DNA from: an uncultured Ruthenibacterium sp.
GTDB taxonomy: Bacteria > Bacillota > Clostridia > Oscillospirales > Ruminococcaceae
Direction of reading: 5' to 3'
Length of the DNA stretch: 64,000 nucleotides
Assembly: GCA_910587145.1 (NCBI GenBank)
Contig: CAJUMH010000001.1
Location: 16,465-80,464, forward strand
Positions 37,724 through 45,387 of the stretch are shown here, in pieces. Below the pieces are notes generated by a model. It made no database searches. It saw nothing but the letters and a program-made list of their open reading frames with translations, and was not told the DNA's origin. The position numbers and the translations under genes are program-made. Within the stretch, counting starts at the first letter, position 1. Each line of letters opens with the position of its first letter.

Positions 37724-38902
37724 ATGGCAAAACGCGTTTTTCTGGTGGTATTGGATTCCTTCGGCGTTGGAGAGGCGCCGGACGCCGCCGATTTCGGCGA
37801 TTTCGGCGTCAATACCCTGCGCTCCATCGCGCGGAGCGACAAATTCGATTGCCCGAACCTGTGCAGCCTCGGCCTTTTCCATCTAAAGGGGGCCGATGCG
37901 CTGCCCCCCTGCCCTGCGCCGCTGGGCGCCTTCGGGCGTCTGCGCGAGCGCTCCATGGGCAAAGACACCACCATCGGTCACTGGGAGATCGCCGGCCTTG
38001 AAAGCCCCGCGCCGCTGCCCACCTATCCGAACGGCTTTCCCGAGGCCCTGATCCGCGCATTCGAACGGCGCACCGGCCGCGGTGTGCTGTGCAATCGCCC
38101 CTACTCCGGCACCGAGGTATTGAAGGATTACGGAGAAGAGCATCTGCGCACCGGCGCGCTCATCGTTTACACCTCGGCCGATTCCGTATTTCAGATCGCC
38201 GCGCACGAATCCATCGTTCCCGTAGAGCAGCTGTATGAATACTGCCGCATGGCCCGCGAAATGCTGGTGGGCGAGCACGGTGTGGGCCGTGTAATCGCGC
38301 GCCCGTTTGAGGGCACAGCCCGCGAGACCTTCCGGCGCACGCCGCGCCGCCACGATTTTTCTCTGCTGCCGCCGGGCAAAACGATGTTGAATCTGCTGTC
38401 CGAGGCGGGAAAAGACGTGATCGGCGTGGGAAAGATCAACGATATCTTTGCCGGCAGCGGCATCACGCAGACATTCCCCACCGGGGGCAACGCGGAGGGG
38501 CAGCAGCGTCTGCTGGAGCTGGCCAAAACGGATTTTGACGGGCTGGCCTTTGTCAATCTGGTCGATTTTGATATGCTGTACGGCCACCGCAGGGATATCG
38601 ACGGCTATGCGGCGGCGGCGGCCTCGTTTGACGTAACGCTGGGCCGGCTGCTGCCCATGCTGCAGCCCGACGATCTGCTGATCATCACCGCGGATCACGG
38701 CTGCGACCCGGCCTATCTGCGCACCACAGACCATACGCGCGAATATGTGCCGTTCCTCGTATACGGCGCGCCTGTGAAGCCGGGCGTAGATCTTGGCACG
38801 ATCGACGGCTTCGGCGCGATCGCGGCCACTGTCTGCGACTATCTGGGCGTAGATGCCGCCGCGCTGCGCGGAACGGATGTGTGGCCGCAGATCCGGCGTT
38901 GA
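37724..38902 (+). CDS. deoB: Phosphopentomutase
   Basis: This 392-residue alkaline-phosphatase-superfamily enzyme interconverts (deoxy)ribose 1- and 5-phosphate in nucleoside salvage. Metal-binding and catalytic features include VVLDSFGVGEAPDA, SMGKDTTIGHWE with the phosphorylated Thr, ITADHGCDP and TDHTREYVPF. Length is standard. It begins 18 nt after the HEPN ATPase stop, with AAGGAGG upstream, so it may be read through from that operon. Its pathway partner deoC is about 5 kb away on the other strand. Confidence 0.97.
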   Translation: MAKRVFLVVLDSFGVGEAPDAADFGDFGVNTLRSIARSDKFDCPNLCSLGLFHLKGADALPPCPAPLGAFGRLRERSMGKDTTIGHWEIAGLESPAPLPTYPNGFPEALIRAFERRTGRGVLCNRPYSGTEVLKDYGEEHLRTGALIVYTSADSVFQIAAHESIVPVEQLYEYCRMAREMLVGEHGVGRVIARPFEGTARETFRRTPRRHDFSLLPPGKTMLNLLSEAGKDVIGVGKINDIFAGSGITQTFPTGGNAEGQQRLLELAKTDFDGLAFVNLVDFDMLYGHRRDIDGYAAAAASFDVTLGRLLPMLQPDDLLIITADHGCDPAYLRTTDHTREYVPFLVYGAPVKPGVDLGTIDGFGAIAATVCDYLGVDAAALRGTDVWPQIRR

Positions 38903-38970
38903 GGCGCTTCGAGCCCTTCCCGGTTTAGTGGGACAGCAAAAAGTGAAAAAACAGAGTGAAACGCAGGAGA

Positions 38971-39120
38971 TCACTTGAACACCCGTTTCCCTGACGGCAG
39001 CCGGCATTTGAGCGTCTGATCGCGCAGCCTGCGTACAGAGGGCCTGCGGCGCAGCCATTTGTAGTACCCGCTGCGGGAGGCTTCCAGCAATCGGCATAAC
39101 AGCTCCGCAGAGGCTCCCGC
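38971..39120 (-). pseudogene. IS3-family transposase (OrfB) N-terminal fragment
   Basis: Read on the minus strand, 39007-39108 encodes a stretch with LLCRLLEASRSGYYKWLRRR, the hallmark N-terminus of IS3-family OrfB. It then loses similarity after RDQTLK, well before the DDE catalytic core. No complete OrfA, OrfB or paired terminal repeat is visible. It is a short relic beside the tRNA cluster. Confidence 0.65.
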
Positions 39121-39351
39121 GCGGGCGGCACATCGCGGGCGCGGGCGGCTCCCTCTCCGTTCTTTTTCTGGCCCCAGTATCCCTTTTTCCGGAAGGGTTT
39201 CCCTCGTTTCGATGCCGAGGGAGCAAGTACGGGTTTTTTCGATTCTTTTCGGCATAGGTTCACAGCCTTTGCCATTTTTACCGCTTATTTCCCGCTCGTT
39301 CACCTTCCATCGCGTTGCTTTTTGGCATTTTATTCCAGCTGAACGCAAAAC

Positions 39352-39395
39352 AAAAAACCGTGAAACGGCACAAAATAGCCATTTCACGGTTTTTT
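39352..39395 (-). terminator. Terminator of the tRNA operon
   Basis: A perfect 14-bp stem (AAAAAACCGTGAAA at 39352-39365 with TTTCACGGTTTTTT at 39382-39395) ends in a T run on either strand. It sits directly after tRNA-Thr in the direction of transcription. Confidence 0.85.
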
Positions 39396-39398
39396 GCT

Positions 39399-39474
39399 TG
39401 GAGCTGTTAATGCGATTCGAACGCACGACCTCATCCTTACCAAGGATGTGCTCTGCCGACTGAGCTATAACAGC
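39399..39474 (-). tRNA. tRNA-Thr (GGT)
   Basis: The 76-nt cloverleaf reads GCTGTTA...TAACAGC in the acceptor stem, with anticodon stem CATCC/GGATG and loop TTGGTAA (anticodon GGT). The T-loop is TTCGAAT and the 3' CCA is encoded. It is last in a three-tRNA operon. Confidence 0.97.
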
Positions 39475-39477
39475 AAG

Positions 39478-39554
39478 TGGCGACCCGGATGAGGCTCGAA
39501 CTCACGACCTCTAGCGTGACAGGCTAGCGTTCTAACCAACTGAACTACCGGGCC
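39478..39554 (-). tRNA. tRNA-Asp (GTC)
   Basis: The 77-nt cloverleaf has acceptor stem GGCCCGG/CCGGGTC, anticodon stem CTAGC/GCTAG with loop CTGTCAC (anticodon GTC), and encoded CCA. It is 3 nt from tRNA-Thr and also 3 nt from tRNA-Trp. Confidence 0.97.
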
Positions 39555-39557
39555 ATA

Positions 39558-39633
39558 TGGCAGGGGCAGAAGGATTCGAACCCTCGGCACGCGGTTTTGG
39601 AGACCGCTGCTCTACCAGCTGAGCTATACCCCT
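39558..39633 (-). tRNA. tRNA-Trp (CCA)
   Basis: The 76-nt cloverleaf has acceptor stem AGGGGTA/TGCCCCT, anticodon stem GCGGT/ACCGC with loop CTCCAAA (anticodon CCA), and encoded 3' CCA. It is first in the tRNA operon. Confidence 0.97.
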
Positions 39634-39676
39634 ATACAAAGCACAACAACCACTCTTTGATAAAGAGTGCTTTATT

Positions 39677-39705
39677 ATGATACAAAAAACTGCGCAAAAT
39701 GTCAA
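39677..39705 (-). promoter_or_regulatory. Promoter of the Trp-Asp-Thr tRNA operon
   Basis: On the minus strand, TTGACA (39700-39705), 17 bp and TATCAT (39677-39682) precede the tRNAs. The leader contains a small inverted repeat, CACTCTTT/AAAGAGTG. Confidence 0.8.
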
Positions 39706-39765
39706 GCCCTTACCGGAAAATTTGTAAATTGCCCCGCAGAAAAAACGAAAGATCATGTTTTTCTC

Positions 39766-39821
39766 TTGACAAATTCAAAAATAGCTGTATTATTGTATTA
39801 AGCGCTTAGTACAATAATACA
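39766..39821 (+). promoter_or_regulatory. Promoter and 36-bp operator palindrome of the GntR-ABC operon
   Basis: TTGACA (39766-39771) is followed after 16 bp by TATTAT (39788-39793). A near-perfect 36-bp palindrome at 39786-39821, centred on AAGCGCTT, has arms TGTATTATTGTA and TACAATAATACA with one mismatched pair. It covers the -10 and start site and ends at the ribosome binding site. This is the expected autoregulatory operator of a YtrA-type GntR repressor. Confidence 0.88.
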
Positions 39822-39834
39822 AGGAGGTAGATGC

Positions 39835-40398
39835 ATGAACTGGAGCATCACAGGCGGCAGGCCGGTCTATCTGCAGTTGATCGAGCAGATGGAACGCGCC
39901 ATTGTGGCCGGAGAATACCGGGCGGGAGCACGTCTGCCCGGTGTGCGGGAGTTAGCCGCCGAGGCGGCGGTAAACCCGAACACGATGCAGCGTGCCCTGC
40001 AGGAGCTGGAAGCGCGCGGCCTTATCAATACGCAGCGCACGGCCGGGCGCACGGTCACCGGTGACGAGGCGCGCATCGCACAGCTGCGCAGGCAGCTTGC
40101 CCTGCGGCAGGCGGCCGCCTTTTTAAGCGCCATGCGCGCGCTCGGCTATGAAAAGCCGGAGACGCTGGCATTGCTGGAGGGGCTGGAGAAACCGGAGCCG
40201 CCTTCTGCGCAAATTCCGGATGCTTCTGCGGGCAAGCCGGGCGCCGGTGCGGGCACACCGGATCTTTTGGCGGATCCTCCGGATGCATCCGTCAAGAGGC
40301 AGGCCATTCCCTCGGATGCGCGGGGCACGGCCGAAACCATGCCGGGTATTTCTGCAAATACACCGAACATCCCTTCTTTTAAAACCGGGAGGAAATAA
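39835..40398 (+). CDS. GntR-family (YtrA subfamily) transcriptional regulator
   Basis: This 187-residue protein has the GntR winged helix at residues about 8-75: RPVYLQLIEQMERAIVAGEYRAGARLPGVRELA, then the recognition helix VNPNTMQRALQELEARGLI. A short YtrA-type helical tail follows to about 115. The remaining 70 or so residues are Pro/Ala/Ser-rich and look disordered, which is longer than usual for YtrA. The start at 39835 follows AAGGAGG. It directly precedes an ABC ATPase and permease, the standard YtrA arrangement, and should repress this operon through the 36-bp palindrome. Confidence 0.92.
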   Translation: MNWSITGGRPVYLQLIEQMERAIVAGEYRAGARLPGVRELAAEAAVNPNTMQRALQELEARGLINTQRTAGRTVTGDEARIAQLRRQLALRQAAAFLSAMRALGYEKPETLALLEGLEKPEPPSAQIPDASAGKPGAGAGTPDLLADPPDASVKRQAIPSDARGTAETMPGISANTPNIPSFKTGRK

Positions 40399-40399
40399 C

Positions 40400-41098
40400 A
40401 TGCAAGCTGTATTAAACTGTCAGTCATTGACAAAAAGCTTCGGCGCAAAAACCGCGCTGGATCATTTCACCGCACAATTCTGCGGCGGCCGCATTACGAG
40501 CCTGCTGGGGCCGAACGGCAGCGGCAAGACAACGCTTATAAAGTTGGCGGCAGGCCTGCTGACGCCCACCGACGGCGCCGTTTCCATCGGCGGCCGTGCG
40601 CCGGATGCGCATACCAAAGCACACGTGGCCTACCTGCCCGACCGAATGAGCCTGCCCGGCAGCCTGCAGGTGCGGGAGGCTATTGAATTTTTTTCCGATT
40701 TTTATGCCGACTTCAGCGCAGAAAAGGCTTCCGCGCTTTTATCGGAGCTGCACATCCAGCCCGGCGACCGCATCAGCGCCATGAGCAAGGGCACGCGGGA
40801 AAAGCTGCAGCTTGCGCTCGTAATGAGCCGCGCCGCCGAGCTGTATCTGCTGGACGAGCCCATCGGCGGCGTAGACCCTGCCGCGCGCGACCGCATTCTC
40901 GATACCATCATCCGCAATTATCGCGAGGATGCCGCGCTTGTAATCTCAACGCATCTGATCGGTGACATCGAGCCTGTGCTGGACGACGTTGTGATGATCC
41001 AAAACGGAAAACCGGTGTTGACCGGCAGCGCAGAGGAGCTGCGCGAGACGCACGGCAAAAGTATGGACGCATTGTTCCGGGAGGTATTCAAATGCTGA
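40400..41098 (+). CDS. ABC transporter ATP-binding protein
   Basis: This 232-residue ATPase has Walker A GPNGSGKT (residues 37-44), a Q-loop region DRMSLPGS, and Walker B LYLLDEPIGGVD. The signature is altered to MSKGTREKLQLA in place of LSGGQ, which is common in YtrB/BcrA-like drug-export ATPases. The start follows GGGAGG and sits 1 nt beyond the GntR stop. The permease start overlaps its end by 7 nt. The operon probably exports a cell-envelope-active compound, but the substrate is unknown. Confidence 0.9.
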   Translation: MQAVLNCQSLTKSFGAKTALDHFTAQFCGGRITSLLGPNGSGKTTLIKLAAGLLTPTDGAVSIGGRAPDAHTKAHVAYLPDRMSLPGSLQVREAIEFFSDFYADFSAEKASALLSELHIQPGDRISAMSKGTREKLQLALVMSRAAELYLLDEPIGGVDPAARDRILDTIIRNYREDAALVISTHLIGDIEPVLDDVVMIQNGKPVLTGSAEELRETHGKSMDALFREVFKC

Positions 41099-41928
41099 AA
41101 AATCTAATCAAACACGAATTCCGCGCCACGGCGCGCATCCTTGTGCCGCTGTTCGGCGTGGCGCTGGTGCTCTCGGGTCTTTCGTGGCTTGTGGTGCGCC
41201 TCGGCGGCATTCTCGTTCTGCCGGGCGGCACAGGCCTTGGCAGCCCCATCTTTGGCGTCGTCGCGGGCATTTTAGTACTCATCACGGTTTTTGCCCTGTT
41301 CGCGCTGATGGTATCGGCGGCGATCATCACGATCCAGCGCTTTTACAAAAATTTGCTGGGCGACGAGGGATACCTGATGTTCACACTGCCCGTCACGCCC
41401 GGGCAGCACATCCTCGCAAAGCTGGTTGCCGGCCTGGCGTGGTCGGCGGCGGCGCTTGTCTTTGTATGGTCCGCGTTCATCGCCATGGCAACCGCCATTC
41501 CCGGCAGCCTTACCCTTTCGCAGCAGATGGCGATCATTGATCGGACATTCGAGATCCCGGCAGGGGTGTTCTTCACCCGCACTCTGTCGCTCTTTCTGAT
41601 CGGCGCATCCAATTTCTACCTGCTGGCGTACCTGAGCATGGCCATCGGCAGCCAGCGGCAGGGCTCCCGTCTTTTCGCCAGCTTTGCCGCCTACGCCGTG
41701 CTGAACATCATTCTGATGATCCTGAGCATCGTCGGCATTTTTCTGCTGGCGTGCGTCATCTCCATGCTGGGCCTTGCGCCGAAGCTGGTGCACCTGATCA
41801 ACAGCCTTTCGGCCGTTCAAGTGCTCGATCTGACCCAGGGCGTTTTGACATGCGTCTTTTTGATCGGGGACGCCGTCTACTTTTTCCTCACACGCGCCAT
41901 CCTCACAAGGCGGCTCAATCTGGCGTAA
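41092..41928 (+). CDS. ABC-2-type membrane permease of the GntR operon
   Basis: This 278-residue protein has about six hydrophobic helices. The cytoplasmic motif FYKNLLGDEGYLMFTLPVTPGQHILAKL resembles lantibiotic/YtrCD-type ABC permeases that begin with a cytoplasmic LIKHEFR sequence. It overlaps the ATPase gene by 7 nt. Together they form a transporter controlled by the upstream GntR regulator. Confidence 0.88.
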   Translation: MLKNLIKHEFRATARILVPLFGVALVLSGLSWLVVRLGGILVLPGGTGLGSPIFGVVAGILVLITVFALFALMVSAAIITIQRFYKNLLGDEGYLMFTLPVTPGQHILAKLVAGLAWSAAALVFVWSAFIAMATAIPGSLTLSQQMAIIDRTFEIPAGVFFTRTLSLFLIGASNFYLLAYLSMAIGSQRQGSRLFASFAAYAVLNIILMILSIVGIFLLACVISMLGLAPKLVHLINSLSAVQVLDLTQGVLTCVFLIGDAVYFFLTRAILTRRLNLA

Positions 41929-41976
41929 AGCAAAAGGCCATGCCCCCGGCAGGGTGTTTCGTTTTGGACAAAGCTG

Positions 41977-41985
41977 TGCTATACT
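41977..41985 (+). promoter_or_regulatory. Extended -10 before the oligoendopeptidase gene
   Basis: TGCTATACT (41977-41985) is an extended -10; the -35 region 17 bp upstream (TTTCGT) is weak. The coding start at 42024 has GAAAGGAG 14 nt upstream. Confidence 0.5.
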
Positions 41986-42023
41986 AAAGGAAAACTACTT
42001 TCCGAAAGGAGCACTCTGAATTT

Positions 42024-43826
42024 ATGGAACTGGCAAAACGAAGCGAAGTACCGGCAGAATACACATGGGATCTCACCGCCATTTTTCCGGACAAGGCCGC
42101 TTTGCAGGCGGCAATGGATACCCTCCGGCAGCTGGCAGACGAGATCGAGCGGGAATTTAAAGGAAAGCTCACCGACGCCGAAACCGTTGTGCGGTGCCTT
42201 GGCAAATATCGCGCGCTGCAGGAGACCGGAACGCTGGCGGGAAACTACTGCAGCCTGGCCGGCGAGGTGGATTATACCGACGCCGCTTTGCAGGAGCAAA
42301 GCAAAAGCTTCGGCCGTGCCTATGCGCAAATCGCCAGCCGCCTAAGCTTTATCGACAGCGAGCTTTTGGCCGGCGACGAGGCCGTGCTGCGTGAAGCCGC
42401 CGCCCTCGACGAGCCGAGCCGCCCTTTGCTGGAAGAGCTGCTGCGCCAAAAGCCCTATCAGCTGCAGCCCGAAACCGAGCGTGTTTTGGCGGCGCTCTCT
42501 CCGTCGCTGCAGGCGCCGTATCAGATCTACAACATGGCAAAGCTGGCCGATATGCGCTTTTCCGCGTTCACGGCCGAGGGCAAGGAGCACCTGCTGGGCT
42601 ATTCCCTGTACGAGGACAGCTACGAATACGACCCCCGCACCGAGGTGCGCCGCGCCGCGGCCGAGGCCTTCTATCAAAAGCTGCGCGAATACGAAAACGT
42701 CACCGCCGCAGCCTATCAGGCCGCCGTGCAAACGGAAAAGACGATCTCCGTACAGCGCGGCTATGCATCGGTGTTCGATTACCTTCTGTTCCCGCAAAAG
42801 GTAACGCGCGAAATGTACGACCGGCAGATTGATACCATTCTGGAAAAGCTCGCGCCGCATATGCAAAAATATGCCCGTCTGCTGCAAAAGTGCCACGGGC
42901 TCGACCGCATGACGTATGCTGATCTGAAGCTGTCGGTCGATCCGGAATATGATCCGAGCGTAACGGTTGAGGCCTCGCAGGATTATATCGTACAGGGGCT
43001 CTCGGTGATGGGGCCGGAATATCAGGAGATGGTCCGCACGGCCTATCGGGATCGCTGGGTGGATTTTGCGCAGAATCAGGGCAAGTGCACAGGCGGCTTT
43101 TGCGCCAGCCCCTACGGCGCGCACTCGTACATTCTGCTTACCTGGCACAACCAGATGTCGGACGTGTTTACGCTGGCACACGAGCTGGGGCATGCCGGGC
43201 ATTTCCAGGCCTGCAACAGCACGCAGTCCATCTTCGGCACAGATGTCTCCACCTACTTTGTCGAGGCGCCGTCCACGATCAACGAGCTGCTGCTGGCACA
43301 CGATCTGCTGAAGAAAAACCCCGACAAGCGGTTCCGCCGCTGGGTGCTGAGCTGTATGGTGAGCAAAACCTACTATCACAACTTTGTCACGCACCTGCTG
43401 GAGGCCGCATACCAGCGCGAGGTATACCGCATTGTGGACGCGGGCGGCGGCGTTTCGGCCGAAACGCTGAACCGCATCATGCGGGAAACACTGCACCGGT
43501 TCTGGGGCGACGCCGTGGCGCTCACCGAGGGCGCGGAGCTGACATGGATGCGCCAGCCGCATTATTACATGGGGCTGTATTCCTACACCTACAGCGCAGG
43601 CCTGACGGTGGCGACGCAGGCCTGCAAGCGCATCGAACGCGAGGGCAGGCCCGCCGTGGACGATTGGAAGCGCGTACTCGCGGCAGGCGGCACAAAAACG
43701 CCCATGGAGCTGGCACAGATGGCCGGCGTAGACCTCTCCACCGATGCTCCGCTGCTGGATACCATCGAGACCATCGGCGAATATATCGACGAGATCTGCC
43801 GGCTGAGCGAGGAGCTGGACGGCTGA
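42024..43826 (+). CDS. pepF: Oligoendopeptidase F
   Basis: This 600-residue M3-family zinc metallopeptidase cleaves short cytoplasmic peptides. It has the N-terminal oligoendopeptidase F helical domain (WDLTAIFPDKAALQAAM), the catalytic HELGH motif (His386-Glu387-His390) with the third zinc ligand downstream in YFVEAPSTINELL, and the conserved C-terminal PHYYMGLYSYTYSAGLTVA. Length is standard for PepF. The gene is monocistronic, ending in a GC-rich gap facing deoC. Confidence 0.96.
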   Translation: MELAKRSEVPAEYTWDLTAIFPDKAALQAAMDTLRQLADEIEREFKGKLTDAETVVRCLGKYRALQETGTLAGNYCSLAGEVDYTDAALQEQSKSFGRAYAQIASRLSFIDSELLAGDEAVLREAAALDEPSRPLLEELLRQKPYQLQPETERVLAALSPSLQAPYQIYNMAKLADMRFSAFTAEGKEHLLGYSLYEDSYEYDPRTEVRRAAAEAFYQKLREYENVTAAAYQAAVQTEKTISVQRGYASVFDYLLFPQKVTREMYDRQIDTILEKLAPHMQKYARLLQKCHGLDRMTYADLKLSVDPEYDPSVTVEASQDYIVQGLSVMGPEYQEMVRTAYRDRWVDFAQNQGKCTGGFCASPYGAHSYILLTWHNQMSDVFTLAHELGHAGHFQACNSTQSIFGTDVSTYFVEAPSTINELLLAHDLLKKNPDKRFRRWVLSCMVSKTYYHNFVTHLLEAAYQREVYRIVDAGGGVSAETLNRIMRETLHRFWGDAVALTEGAELTWMRQPHYYMGLYSYTYSAGLTVATQACKRIEREGRPAVDDWKRVLAAGGTKTPMELAQMAGVDLSTDAPLLDTIETIGEYIDEICRLSEELDG

Positions 43827-43948
43827 GCAGCGGCCGGGCGATGGAGCAGGGGCCACGCGGCCGGCCGTGGCCGGCCCGCCGGGGCAAGGCCGCGCAGCCG
43901 AGCGGCGGCCGGGCGCCTTCCGCATGGATCCGCACCGATTCAAAACGT

Positions 43949-43985
43949 CCCCCGTGCGAAGGCGCTTTTGCCGTTCGCGCGGGGG
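43949..43985. terminator. Hairpin between pepF and deoC
   Basis: CCCCCGTGCGAA (43949-43960) pairs, with one mismatch, with TTCGCGCGGGGG (43974-43985). An inner GGC/GCC surrounds TTTT. It is likely the terminator serving the convergent pepF and deoC genes. Confidence 0.55.
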
Positions 43986-43999
43986 ATTTGTGCAAGGTG

Positions 44000-44647
44000 T
44001 TATTCCTCTGTGAGCGCTTTCACCGCCGCGCTGCAGCCAATGCGGTCGCAGCCGGCGGCGCAGAACGCCTCCATCGCCGCGCGCGTGCGGATGCCGCCCG
44101 CCGCCTTGATCTTCACCTCCGGGCCGATGTGCTGCCGGAACAGCTCGATATCCGCAGGCTGCGCGCCCGCAGAGCCAAAGCCCGTGGAGGTTTTGATGTA
44201 ATCGGCCTTCGCCTGTGTAACACATTCACACACGCGCACCTTTTCTTCCTCGGTCAGATAGCACGTCTCGACAATCACCTTCAGCAGCTTTCCGCCGGCC
44301 GCCGCGCGCACCGCCTCGATCTCCGCGCGCACCGCGCCAAAATCACCGTTTTTCACATCGCCCAGATTGATCACCATATCGATCTCGTTGGCCCCCTGTG
44401 CCACGGCATCCTGCGTTTCAAACACCTTGGCCGCCGTGGTATTGTACCCGAGCGGAAAGCCGATCACCGTGCACAGGTTCAGCTTGGGGAATGCCTGCCG
44501 CGCGCGGCTCAGATAGGCCGGCGGAATGCATACGGAGGCCGTGCCGTAGGCGACGGCTTCCTCGCACAGCGTATAAATTTCCGCCCACGTAACAGTCGCC
44601 TTCAGCGCGGTATGATCCACACGCGCAAAAATTTCTTCTTTGGTCAT
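44000..44647 (-). CDS. deoC: Deoxyribose-phosphate aldolase
   Basis: This 215-residue class I aldolase cleaves 2-deoxyribose 5-phosphate to glyceraldehyde 3-phosphate and acetaldehyde. It has DHTALK near the N-terminus, CIPPAYLSRAR, the catalytic region EIDMVINLG, the Schiff-base lysine segment LKVIVETCYL, the second key lysine in KIKAAGGIRT, and phosphate-binding TGFGSAGA. The ATG at 44647 follows AAGGAG. It works downstream of DeoB in deoxynucleoside breakdown; deoB is at 37724-38902. Confidence 0.97.
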   Translation of the reverse strand: MTKEEIFARVDHTALKATVTWAEIYTLCEEAVAYGTASVCIPPAYLSRARQAFPKLNLCTVIGFPLGYNTTAAKVFETQDAVAQGANEIDMVINLGDVKNGDFGAVRAEIEAVRAAAGGKLLKVIVETCYLTEEEKVRVCECVTQAKADYIKTSTGFGSAGAQPADIELFRQHIGPEVKIKAAGGIRTRAAMEAFCAAGCDRIGCSAAVKALTEE

Positions 44648-44922
44648 GGTAACGCTCCTTTTTTTGGGAAGACATCGCATTGCCCGCCGGGATGTGCCCG
44701 CCTGCAAAAGCAGATCTTCCCCTGATCTTACGGTTTTTCTTTCCTAAATTATATCGGCTGCGCCGCCGCTTGGCAAGAGCGGCAAAAAACTTTTTCCGCA
44801 CAGGCAAAAAAACTTTCCTCGCATCCCCCTTTTTGCTGGGGCGCTTCAAAGCAGAAAAGCAGCGCAGGCGCCTTGCCCTGCACAAAATTTTTGCAATTCC
44901 TCAAAAAATTGCGTTCAAAGAC

Positions 44923-44951
44923 TGGACATTGCTTAAAAGATGTGCTATAAT
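44923..44951 (+). promoter_or_regulatory. Promoter of tRNA-Val
   Basis: TGGACA (44923-44928), 17 bp and a perfect TATAAT (44946-44951) lie 12 bp before the tRNA 5' end. Confidence 0.8.
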
Positions 44952-44963
44952 TATTTTTGCTGT

Positions 44964-45040
44964 GGAGGCGTAGCTCAGCTGGTTAGAGCGTTCGGTTCAC
45001 ATCCGAGAGGTCGCGGGTTCGAGCCCCTCCGTCTCCACCA
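44964..45040 (+). tRNA. tRNA-Val (CAC)
   Basis: The 77-nt cloverleaf has acceptor stem GGAGGCG/CGTCTCC, anticodon stem TTCGG/CCGAG with loop TTCACAT (anticodon CAC, valine), T-loop TTCGAGC and encoded CCA. One T-stem pair is mismatched. Confidence 0.95.
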
Positions 45041-45047
45041 AACAGTC

Positions 45048-45077
45048 AAAATCCGAACCCCGTTGGGTTCGGATTTT
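45048..45077 (+). terminator. Terminator after tRNA-Val
   Basis: AAAATCCGAACCC (45048-45060) pairs perfectly with GGGTTCGGATTTT (45065-45077) around a CGTT loop, with a T-rich tail. Confidence 0.9.
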
Positions 45078-45101
45078 GTTCTTTCCGCTCCGCCAACTTC
45101 A

Positions 45102-45145
45102 AAACCCCGTGCAAATGTCTGCATTCAGGCATTTGCACGGGGTTT
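45102..45145. repeat. Perfect 16-bp-stem palindromic element
   Basis: AAACCCCGTGCAAATG (45102-45117) and CATTTGCACGGGGTTT (45130-45145) form a perfect stem with a 12-nt loop. Both strands translate to similar peptides (NPVQM...RHLHGV). It may be a second terminator or a copy of a dispersed palindromic repeat. The following 240 nt to the SprA gene hold no supported gene. Confidence 0.75.
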
Positions 45146-45387
45146 CTGTTGTGATTCTGTGGGGTTCGCACGATTGCAACATCCCGCAAAAGCATCATCA
45201 TTTTGTCAAATGCGCAAGTCAGGATGCAAATCAAACATCCATGCCAAGGGTTATTCGCGCATAAGCTGCTTCCCCGCTTGGTTGATACCATCGCCGCCAG
45301 CCCTGATGCTGTGCCGGTCGCAGCGGTTCCGGCCAGATAAAATCGCATCGGGCCGTTTTACTGTACGGTCTTTTTCCGGCAGCATTC

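Noticed and set aside
45046-45348. 100-codon minus-strand ORF containing HLHGV
   Set aside because: It runs through the tRNA-Val terminator and the palindromic element, and similar peptides appear on both strands, so it is a by-product of inverted repeats.
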